From NCBI GenBank assembly GCA_963704455.1, contig OY969905.1:310001-374000 (forward strand): a DNA stretch of 64,000 nucleotides, read 5' to 3'. The stretch is from DASTCZ01 sp963704455. Lineage in GTDB: Bacteria; Acidobacteriota; Terriglobia; Acidiferrales; UBA7541. Under the pieces are notes generated by a model. The model saw only the letters and a list, made by a program, of their open reading frames with translations, ran no database searches and had not been told where the DNA came from. Below are positions 25,737 to 33,402 of this stretch, one piece after another (within the stretch, counting starts at the first letter, position 1; each line of letters starts with the position of its first letter). Both the position numbers and the translations under genes were made by a program.

Positions 25737-26455
25737 GTGTTGTGTTTCCGCGCCTCTACGCAATAATCGACGCGAATTTGCTTCCCGATTCGGAGCCGGC
25801 GTTCGCGAAAATGTTGGCAAATTCCGGAGTTGAGTTGATCCAGTATCGAAACAAGAACTCTACTTCACGCGCTCTTTTCGAAATTTCCTCCCGGATTGCT
25901 CATGAACTGGAGGAAACGTCCGTTCGATTCATTGTGAATGATCGTGCTGACGTTGCGCGGCTTTCGGGTGCGGGCGGCGTTCACGTCGGGCAGGAGGATT
26001 TGCCCGTCGAAGCGGCGCGGGCGGTTTGCGGAAATGGGGAAGGGAATAATGCAGGCAATTCCGCTGGAAAGAGCGCAAGCAATTCCGCGACCAGCGGCCA
26101 CCTTTGGGTTGGCGTTTCGACGCACACGCTCGAGCAAGTGCGTGCAGCGGAGGCGACTTCGGCGGACTATATTGCAATCGGGCCGATATATGCCACGGCA
26201 ACCAAAGAGAAGCCGGATGCAGTCGTAGGGGTGGAGTTCATTCGGCGCGCGCGAGAACTCACGCGGAAGCCGCTGGTCGCCATTGGCGGTATTACGGTTG
26301 AGCGAGCTAGGGAAGTTTTTCGCGCGGGCGCTGATTGTGTGGCAGTCGCGCGGAATCTATTTTGCGCGGCGGATCCAGCCGTGCAAGTGAAAGAATATAT
26401 TGCTGTTGCGGCGGAATTCTGTTCCGCGCATGGCGCGGAGGCCGAGAGAGCATGA
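25733..26455 (+). CDS. thiE: Thiamine-phosphate synthase
   Basis: A 240-residue TIM-barrel enzyme that joins the thiazole and pyrimidine parts of thiamine in the cytoplasm. Motifs are LYAIIDAN, ELIQYRNKNSTSR, RFIVNDRADVARLSGAGGVH, VGQEDLPVE, GVSTHTLEQVRAAEAT, ADYIAIGPIYATATK and LVAIGGITVERAREV. An insert rich in Gly, Asn, Ala and Ser (about residues 100-122) lies just before the GVSTH strand and is absent from typical ThiE, which is about 210 residues. No TPP riboswitch is expected here, since the gene overlaps accC and is inside an operon. Confidence 0.9.
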   Translation: MSVVFPRLYAIIDANLLPDSEPAFAKMLANSGVELIQYRNKNSTSRALFEISSRIAHELEETSVRFIVNDRADVARLSGAGGVHVGQEDLPVEAARAVCGNGEGNNAGNSAGKSASNSATSGHLWVGVSTHTLEQVRAAEATSADYIAIGPIYATATKEKPDAVVGVEFIRRARELTRKPLVAIGGITVERAREVFRAGADCVAVARNLFCAADPAVQVKEYIAVAAEFCSAHGAEAERA

Positions 26456-27339
26456 TGAAGACAGCGTTGTTGATTACGATGGGCGTTGTCGAGGCGGCAT
26501 TCATTATTTATTGGATTCTTTCGTCCCGAAAAGCGCGTCCTAACTATTCCTCGAGCCAGCATTTTTCCTATTGGATTCGACTCTTGATCGGATTTGTAAC
26601 AAATTTTCTGGACACGCTGGGGATCGGATCCTTCGCCACAACAACCTCAACATTTAAATTCCTGCGTGGTGTAAAGGACGAAGCTATCCCCGGCACCCTC
26701 AATGTTGGACATGCCATTCCAACCGTTGTCGAAGCTTTTATTTATATGGTCATCGTCACAGTCGACCTCCGCACACTTATCGCCATGATTGTTGCAGCGG
26801 TGTTGGGAGCGTGGCTGGGAGCGGGGATCGTAGCGCGCTGGCCGCGACGCACTGTGCAAATTGGAATGGGGTTTGCCCTTATCTGTGCTGCCGCGCTGTT
26901 CCTGATGAAGCAACTCAATCTTTTTCCACCCGGAGGTATGAGTTTAGGCCTCGGAGGAACCTATCTGGTGATGGGAGCTGTAGGCAATTTCGCTTTGGGC
27001 GCACTAATGACTTTGGGAATAGGTCTTTACGCCCCGTGCATGATTCTGGTCAGCCTGTTGGGTATGGACCCAAAGGCAGCGTTCCCCATTATGATGGGAT
27101 CTTGCGCATTCTTGATGCCTGCAGGCAGCGTGAGGTTTATAAGGAGTGGGCGCTACGATTGGAATGCTGCCATTGGGCTCGCCATTGGCGGGGTTCCGGG
27201 AGTTTTGGTAGCGGCGTACTTTTTTACCTGGCTGTCCGTCACGTCTGTCCGGTGGTTGGTGATTGTCGTCGTGCTCTACACGGCGGCAATGATGTTGAGA
27301 TCTGCATTCAAAGAGTCTCGCGTGGCGAAGCAAACTTAA
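26452..27339 (+). CDS. TauE/SafE family membrane permease
   Basis: A 295-residue integral membrane protein of the TauE/SafE (DUF81) family, whose members export sulfite, sulfoacetate or other small anions. About eight hydrophobic helices are visible, with a pseudo-repeat: NFLDTLGIGSFATTTSTFKF in the first half and NFALGALMTLGIGLYAPCMI in the second. The start ATG overlaps the thiE stop by 4 bases, so the pair is co-translated. The substrate is unknown; coupling to thiE might point to a sulfur compound, but that is a guess. Confidence 0.82.
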   Translation: MMKTALLITMGVVEAAFIIYWILSSRKARPNYSSSQHFSYWIRLLIGFVTNFLDTLGIGSFATTTSTFKFLRGVKDEAIPGTLNVGHAIPTVVEAFIYMVIVTVDLRTLIAMIVAAVLGAWLGAGIVARWPRRTVQIGMGFALICAAALFLMKQLNLFPPGGMSLGLGGTYLVMGAVGNFALGALMTLGIGLYAPCMILVSLLGMDPKAAFPIMMGSCAFLMPAGSVRFIRSGRYDWNAAIGLAIGGVPGVLVAAYFFTWLSVTSVRWLVIVVVLYTAAMMLRSAFKESRVAKQT

Positions 27340-27419
27340 AAGCAATCGTGGGTATTGTCGCCGGTTTCTGATAAAAGGTAGCTCAGTTTTTTTGGGCGAT
27401 AAGGAAACGGAGGAAGCGA

Positions 27420-28991
27420 ATGGCAGGTTCGATCTTCATAAAGAAGCCGCTGGATCTCCTCATGCGCGAGGCGGAGCACACTGGTGAAGGGTCGCTGAAA
27501 CGAGTGCTCGGGCCTGTCTCGCTGGTTTCGCTGGGCGTCGGAGCGATTATCGGCGCCGGCATTTTCGTTCTTACGGGTGCCGCCGCTGCAAAGTACGCCG
27601 GCCCCGCCATCGTCCTTTCCTTTATTCTTGCGGGTATCGGCTGCGTATTCGCAGGCCTCTGCTACGCGGAATTTGCATCGCTAATCCCGATCGCGGGCTC
27701 TGCTTACACTTACGGTTACGCGACGCTTGGCGAACTTTTCGCCTGGATTATTGGCTGGGACTTGATTTTAGAATATGCGTTTGGCGCGGCCACGGTGGCC
27801 TCCGGTTGGAGTGGATATTTCATCAGTCTTCTACAAGACTTCGGCATTCACATTCCTCCCGCCTACGCAGCCAGTCCAGGCACGCAACTTGTTTACTACA
27901 GCGGTCGCTGGCAGGTTTTGAGCAATCTGACCGACACCCTGAAGGCCGCAGGAGTAAATCCGGATTCCCTGCAGCATGTTACCGGTGTCTTCAATCTGGT
28001 GGCTTTCCTCGCCATTTGCCTGGTAACGACTGTGCTGGTTATTGGCATCAAGGAATCAGCCAACTTGAACAACGTCATCGTGATGATCAAGGTCTCGATC
28101 GTGCTCGTCTTCATCGGAGTGGCGAGCGCTTTCGTATTGAAACACCCTTCCATCGCCACCGCCAATTGGCATCCCTTCATACCCAAGAACCTCGGAGAGT
28201 TTGGACAGTATGGCTGGTCGGGCGTCGCGCGAGGTGCTGCCGTAATCTTTTTCGCCTACATAGGATTCGACGCAGTTTCCACCGCGGCCCAAGAAACGAG
28301 GAATCCGCAAAAGGACATGCCGATTGGCATTCTCGGGTCACTGGCTATTTGTACGGTTCTTTATATTGCCGTTTCCGGATTGCTGACGGGCGTGGTGAGC
28401 TACACCTCTCTGAATGTTCCAGATCCGGTTGCAGTCGGTATTGACGCAACGGGCATGGGCCTGGGCTTCACGCTTGGGTCACATTTCATCCGGTTAAGCA
28501 GCCTGCTTGTGAAGCTTGGAGCGATCGCCGGATTGGGCAGCGTGATGCTGGTCATGCTGCTCGGTCAGTCGCGCGTGTTCTATTCCATGTCCCACGATGG
28601 TCTCTTGCCGCCATGGGCAGGCAAAGTGCATCGGCGATTTCAAACGCCATACATCTCATCCATTACCGTGGGTATTTTCGTGGCTTTGTTTGCTGCGTTG
28701 ATCCCTATCAGCGTGCTGGGCGAATTGGTCAGCATTGGAACGCTGCTTGCATTCGTGATCGTCTGCGCCGGTGTGTGGGTATTGCGGAGGAAGCGGCCTG
28801 AATTAGTGAGGCCTTTCCGGACACCGTGGGTGCCGCTTGTCCCAATCCTGGGAATCCTCATTTCACTTCTACTGATGGCCAGTTTGCCACTGGCCACTTG
28901 GGTTCGGCTCTTAATCTGGCTTGCGATTGGCCTGTCGATCTACTTTACGTACGGGCGCTTTCACAGCCGTGTGGGCAACCCCGGGAAATAA
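27420..28991 (+). CDS. APC superfamily amino-acid permease
   Basis: A 523-residue permease with about 12 transmembrane helices, of the cationic amino acid transporter/YfnA type. The first helix motif SLGVGAIIGAGIFVLTGAAA is typical, as are GSAYTYGYATLGELFAWIIGWDLILEY, the IKESANLNNVIVMIKV loop and FFAYIGFDAVSTAAQETRNPQKDMP. The insert between helices 3 and 4 is long (about residues 145-190). GGAAACGGAGG lies upstream of the ATG. Which amino acid it moves cannot be told from sequence alone. Confidence 0.88.
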   Translation: MAGSIFIKKPLDLLMREAEHTGEGSLKRVLGPVSLVSLGVGAIIGAGIFVLTGAAAAKYAGPAIVLSFILAGIGCVFAGLCYAEFASLIPIAGSAYTYGYATLGELFAWIIGWDLILEYAFGAATVASGWSGYFISLLQDFGIHIPPAYAASPGTQLVYYSGRWQVLSNLTDTLKAAGVNPDSLQHVTGVFNLVAFLAICLVTTVLVIGIKESANLNNVIVMIKVSIVLVFIGVASAFVLKHPSIATANWHPFIPKNLGEFGQYGWSGVARGAAVIFFAYIGFDAVSTAAQETRNPQKDMPIGILGSLAICTVLYIAVSGLLTGVVSYTSLNVPDPVAVGIDATGMGLGFTLGSHFIRLSSLLVKLGAIAGLGSVMLVMLLGQSRVFYSMSHDGLLPPWAGKVHRRFQTPYISSITVGIFVALFAALIPISVLGELVSIGTLLAFVIVCAGVWVLRRKRPELVRPFRTPWVPLVPILGILISLLLMASLPLATWVRLLIWLAIGLSIYFTYGRFHSRVGNPGK

Positions 28992-29072
28992 CACGGCAAT
29001 AAATCGGGGAAGCATCTGACATTCGAAATTCGCACCCTCCTGCGAACCCGCCGGATGCGATAATCTCTATCC

Positions 29073-31073
29073 GTGAAGTCTCACAATAACAAGGGTTCGT
29101 TTGGCGGCTCCCTCCGGCGGCTCACACTGGTGGACCGCATCGCGCTGGGCATTGCGCTGCTTTACGCAGCCGTATGGGCATCTCGCATCGTGGGTTACGA
29201 GCCCCCACGTGCACGATACGTTGCGTTTCTGTTTTTTCTTTCCCTTGGCTACTTAATTTTTCGCATTGGCGGCTGGACGCGTTCGCGCCTCCTCTGGAGT
29301 TTGCGCAACCGGCTCATCATTGCTTATATTTTTATTGCGTTTGTGCCGGTCGTGATGATCCTCGTGCTTGGCGTGCTTTCGGCGCGAATTCTATATTCAC
29401 AGCTTGGCGCATATCTTTTTTATGAAGATATGCATCGGCGCGTGGATGAGGTCGCGGATGCCGCGGACACCGTCGCTTCAGCCGCAGCGATGTTTCCACC
29501 GGGCGCCACACACGCGGCGACCGCCGTGAATCAAATGCCGCCGGCGCTCGAAGCGCACATGGTCACACTCGAATCAGACCTTCCCGGGTTGGAATTCGAT
29601 CTTCAGGCGGACGGCCGCTTCATCAAAGAAGCGGGCGCCCAGAGCGCGCAACGATATGAGGGCCTGGTCCAATTCAATGACGGGCTGTGGGTGGTCGGCG
29701 AAGTGGTGCGGGGCCGCGCCGTTGTGCGCGCCCGAGCACCGGTTACGCGCGCGATGCTCGAGGGTGTGGCGAAATTCCTCGGGCCAATCCAGGTTTTTGT
29801 CACGCGGCCTGCTGAATCGTCCGATACTTCAGGCGCTTTGCTCCACATCGGCACCGAACGATACACTGTCTTCGACAAGATCGAGACGCACGAGCGGGTT
29901 CTCGCTCCGGCCACCGCTTGGTACGACTTCAAGGTGGATGGGGTTTCGAAAATGGACTCGCAATTGGAGGACGCCGCGGCGCACCGGCTTGTCACAACTC
30001 CCTTGCTTGTGAATTATTCCGCGCGGCTCGTCCCGCTAAATCAACGCATCTTTACGTCGCTCGGCGAATTGAGGGAGCCGTATATCGAATTATTCCTGTT
30101 GGTTCTACTCGTGTTCCTGATCCTCGAGGCCGGCGCGCTGGTCACCGGGATTGTGCTGACTCGGACGATTACGAGATCCGTCGCGGATCTGTACCAGGCC
30201 ACGGAATATGTCCGCGCGGGGGATTTCAGCCATCGCATCCGCATCGAGCGGGCCGACCAGTTGGGCTCGCTCGGCGATTCATTCAACGCGATGTCCGCCT
30301 CGATCCATTCGCTGATTGAGGAGCAACGCAAACGCCAGCGCCTGGAAAACGAGATCTCCATCGCCCACGAAGTGCAGGCGCAACTTTTCCCGCGCAAATT
30401 GCCGGAGATTCCCGGCGTGGAAATCGGCGCGTTCTGCAAGCCGGCTCGCGGCGTGAGCGGCGACTACTATGATTTTCTTCAATTGGGCCCCACGAAACTC
30501 GCAATCGCGCTTGCCGACATCAGCGGGAAGGGAATATCGGCCGCGCTTTTGATGGCCAGTGTGCAGGCCGCGCTGCGCAGTCAGATTCAGATTGGCGGGA
30601 GGGCTGAAGCCGCCACGTCGGTCATCGTCGGCGGGATCAATCGCCACCTTTTCTTAAATACAACGGAAGACCGGTTCGCGACATTTTTCTTCGCAATCTA
30701 CGATTCCGCCACGCGCATCCTGCGCTACACAAATGCCGGACATCTTCCGCCCTTGTGCATCCACGAGAACAAAGTCGCGCGCCTGGAAGCCGGCGGGACC
30801 GTCATCGGTGTTTTCGAAGACGCGCCTTATGAAGAAGGGGTTGTCGAATTAAGGCCCGGGACGGTGTTCGTGGCATTCAGTGACGGCCTCATCGAACCTG
30901 AAAATGTTTACGGTGAGGAATTTGGCACGGCGCGGCTTCAAGACGTTGCCCTGCGCAATCGAAATGCGAGCGCGAGCGCCATGGTGTCCGCGCTGCTTGA
31001 TGCGCCCGAAGAATGGGCGGGAAGCGCCGAACAGGCCGACGACATGACGGTGATCGTCGCGCGAATGCACTGA
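29073..31073 (+). CDS. RsbU-type PP2C phosphatase with HAMP domain
   Basis: A 666-residue membrane sensor phosphatase. Two or three N-terminal hydrophobic segments (about 25-65 and 85-105) are followed by an extracytoplasmic region (about 110-335), a further membrane segment (LFLLVLLVFLILEAGALVTG), a HAMP domain (TRTITRSVADLYQATEYVRA...) and a SpoIIE/PP2C domain from about 430. The metal-site motifs of the last are GVSGDYYDFLQ, LADISGKGISAALLMA, TNAGHLPPL, FSDGLIEPEN and ADDMTVIV. Such proteins dephosphorylate anti-anti-sigma factors. No partner gene is adjacent, so the target is unknown. The start is a GTG. Confidence 0.88.
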   Translation: MKSHNNKGSFGGSLRRLTLVDRIALGIALLYAAVWASRIVGYEPPRARYVAFLFFLSLGYLIFRIGGWTRSRLLWSLRNRLIIAYIFIAFVPVVMILVLGVLSARILYSQLGAYLFYEDMHRRVDEVADAADTVASAAAMFPPGATHAATAVNQMPPALEAHMVTLESDLPGLEFDLQADGRFIKEAGAQSAQRYEGLVQFNDGLWVVGEVVRGRAVVRARAPVTRAMLEGVAKFLGPIQVFVTRPAESSDTSGALLHIGTERYTVFDKIETHERVLAPATAWYDFKVDGVSKMDSQLEDAAAHRLVTTPLLVNYSARLVPLNQRIFTSLGELREPYIELFLLVLLVFLILEAGALVTGIVLTRTITRSVADLYQATEYVRAGDFSHRIRIERADQLGSLGDSFNAMSASIHSLIEEQRKRQRLENEISIAHEVQAQLFPRKLPEIPGVEIGAFCKPARGVSGDYYDFLQLGPTKLAIALADISGKGISAALLMASVQAALRSQIQIGGRAEAATSVIVGGINRHLFLNTTEDRFATFFFAIYDSATRILRYTNAGHLPPLCIHENKVARLEAGGTVIGVFEDAPYEEGVVELRPGTVFVAFSDGLIEPENVYGEEFGTARLQDVALRNRNASASAMVSALLDAPEEWAGSAEQADDMTVIVARMH

Positions 31074-31214
31074 CGCTGATCTGACACGAAGGATGGAAGT
31101 GCATCCATTCCCCAACTCTGAGGCTGCAACCACTCTGCTCGCTATGGCCACCGGCCTCCATTCGCTATACTGATTCCGCTTGCTATTCCGTCTCAAAATG
31201 AAATCGTCAATTTC

Positions 31215-32840
31215 ATGAGAATCCTCACTGCCGCTCAAATGCGCGAGGCCGACCGGCTGACTACCGAGCGCTACTCGATTCCGAGCCTGCAACTTATGGC
31301 CAATGCAGGCTCGGGTGTCGTTTTCTTTCTGCAAAAAAAGTTTTCAGATTTGGCGAAACAGCGAATCGCTATTCTCTGCGGGAAGGGAAATAACGGCGGC
31401 GACGGTTTCGTGGTGGCAAGGTTGCTGAAGCAGCTTGGAGTGAATCCCTATGTGCTGCTTTTTGGTGCACCGGAGGCCGTCCGTGGCGATGTGGTGATGA
31501 ATTTCGAGCTGTGGAAGCAAATGGGCGGTGGCGTTGTCAGCGTTACGGATTCGGAATTATGCGACACGTTGATAACAGGACTGGCGAAATACGCCATCAT
31601 TGTGGATGCGCTTCTGGGCACGGGATTGAATGGGCCCGCCCAAGGCGTGATGGCGCAGACGATCGCTGGCGTAAACAAGATGACGCAAGGCAATCGGCGC
31701 CGGCCAAAAGTGTTAGCCGTGGACATGCCCTCCGGCCTGCCGTCCGACGGTGCCGCAGCTGACGGGCCGGTGATTCGCGCCGATTGGACGGTTACATTCA
31801 CGGCGCCGAAGATTGGCCAGTTGCTCTCGCCCGATTGCGAAGCGGTTGGTGAGCTTGTGGTGCACTCAATCGGCACGCCACGCTCGCTGGTTGAAGCAGT
31901 CGCCGACGGTAGTTCGCCGGAATTGCGCTGGCTTGAGCCTGGCGAGTTCCGTGACATTCCTTTGCTGCGTCGCTCCGATTCCAATAAAGGAACTTACGGC
32001 CACGCGCTTATTGTTGCCGGTTCTCGCGGAAAGGCAGGGGCCGCGGGATTGGCTGGGTGGGGTGCGCTCCGTGCAGGCGCGGGACTTGTGACTGTAGCGA
32101 CCCCCGAGGATTCGCTCCCCGTCGTCGCGTCCTATCGCCCCGAGTTGATGACCACGCCGCTTGCGCAAACCGACGCGGGCACGATCAGCCTGCGCAATTT
32201 CGAATACAACCGTTTCGCGGATCTGTTGCGCAATAAGAGCGTACTCGCGCTAGGCCCCGGCCTTTCGATGCAGGTGGAGACGCAACAGTTTGTCATGCGC
32301 GTGCTGGCGGATTGCCCGCTCCCCATCGTGCTGGATGCCGACGGGTTGAACGCGCTCGCCGCCGCGCCTTCGCCGCCGCTTGAGCGGCGCTCTCCAGCGG
32401 TTGCCCTCACTCCACATCCCGGCGAGATGGCGCGTCTCCTTGGATGCACCACTGCCGAAGTTCAAGCGGATCGGCTAACTGCTGCACGCCATGCTGCGCA
32501 AAAATTCAAGGCGCACGTTGTCTTGAAAGGATTTCACACAATTGTCACGTCGCCAGAAGGGGCGATCTTCATCAACTCGACGGGCAATCCCGGCATGGCC
32601 ACGGCGGGCACTGGCGATGTGCTCACAGGAGTTCTCGCTGGCCTCACGGCACAATTTGGCGCGAAGGATTGGGCGCGCGTGCTCGGCCTCGGCGTTTACC
32701 TGCACGGTCTCGCGGGCGACCTCGCAGCCGCACGCGCGGGTGATGCGCCCCTCATCGCGACGGATCTTGTGGAGGCCATTCCCGCGGCGTTCACGCAACT
32801 TCGATCGGCGCTGGGCGCGGAGCAGGAAAATGTACGCTGA
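31215..32840 (+). CDS. nnr: Bifunctional NAD(P)H-hydrate epimerase/dehydratase
   Basis: A 541-residue cytoplasmic repair enzyme for hydrated NADH and NADPH. The N-terminal epimerase domain (about 1-220) begins MRILTAAQMREADRLTTERY and contains CGKGNNGGDGFVVARLL. The C-terminal ADP-dependent dehydratase (about 240-535) has NKGTYGHALIVAGSRGKAGA, LTPHPGEMARLLG, VVLKGFHT and the GTGDVLTGVLAGL nucleotide loop. Both halves look complete. It overlaps tsaE by 11 bases, a very common bacterial gene pair. Confidence 0.94.
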   Translation: MRILTAAQMREADRLTTERYSIPSLQLMANAGSGVVFFLQKKFSDLAKQRIAILCGKGNNGGDGFVVARLLKQLGVNPYVLLFGAPEAVRGDVVMNFELWKQMGGGVVSVTDSELCDTLITGLAKYAIIVDALLGTGLNGPAQGVMAQTIAGVNKMTQGNRRRPKVLAVDMPSGLPSDGAAADGPVIRADWTVTFTAPKIGQLLSPDCEAVGELVVHSIGTPRSLVEAVADGSSPELRWLEPGEFRDIPLLRRSDSNKGTYGHALIVAGSRGKAGAAGLAGWGALRAGAGLVTVATPEDSLPVVASYRPELMTTPLAQTDAGTISLRNFEYNRFADLLRNKSVLALGPGLSMQVETQQFVMRVLADCPLPIVLDADGLNALAAAPSPPLERRSPAVALTPHPGEMARLLGCTTAEVQADRLTAARHAAQKFKAHVVLKGFHTIVTSPEGAIFINSTGNPGMATAGTGDVLTGVLAGLTAQFGAKDWARVLGLGVYLHGLAGDLAAARAGDAPLIATDLVEAIPAAFTQLRSALGAEQENVR

Positions 32841-33327
32841 AGAAATTCAGACAAGCTCCGCGGAAGAAACAACGGAGTTTGGCCGCCACCTTGCCGCGCG
32901 CCTCTCCGTGCCGGCCCTCGTTTTACTCAAGGGAGACCTCGGTGCAGGGAAGACAACTCTCACGAAGGGAATCATCGCTGGACTTGGCGCTGCTCAGGAA
33001 GAGGAAGTCACCAGCCCGACGTTTACACTCATCCACGTTTTCCAGCGATCCGGCTCACAGCCGATAAAGGTGTACCACGCGGATCTCTATCGCATAGAAG
33101 GCGCGAAAGGGTTGGATTCGCTCGGTCTGGATGACGTGCTCTCCGAGCCCTGCATTCTCATCGTCGAATGGTCGGAGCGGCTCACCCTGCGCAGCGATTG
33201 GCCCGTCGTTCGAATCGAACTCGAGCACCTCGGCGGCGACCGCCGGAGCATTCGTATCTCCGGTTTTGAAGCATTTTTCGCCACCGGCAAATCGGCGCCA
33301 CCTATCCCCGCCCAAAACGCAAGTTAG
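32830..33327 (+). CDS. tsaE: tRNA threonylcarbamoyladenosine ATPase TsaE
   Basis: A 165-residue P-loop ATPase required, with TsaB and TsaD, to make t6A37 in tRNAs. The Walker A motif is GDLGAGKTTLTKG; other family motifs are VTSPTFTLIHVF, VYHADLYRIEG, LGLDDVL and ILIVEWSERL. The ATG at 32830, inside the end of nnr, is chosen because the protein there starts as TsaE does; the same frame is open further upstream but reads nnr out of frame. The C-terminal tail after GFEAFF is extra. Confidence 0.93.
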   Translation: MYAEEIQTSSAEETTEFGRHLAARLSVPALVLLKGDLGAGKTTLTKGIIAGLGAAQEEEVTSPTFTLIHVFQRSGSQPIKVYHADLYRIEGAKGLDSLGLDDVLSEPCILIVEWSERLTLRSDWPVVRIELEHLGGDRRSIRISGFEAFFATGKSAPPIPAQNAS

Positions 33328-33402
33328 CTGCGCAATTTGTATGCTGCTATTGACAGGTTGGCTCCCTCGCCTTGTTGCCGCGTGACCCCCTTGCTAAAGT
33401 GA

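Noticed and set aside
25733..25760. TPP riboswitch before thiE
   Set aside because: The gene starts inside accC with a 4-base overlap, and there is no leader that could hold one.
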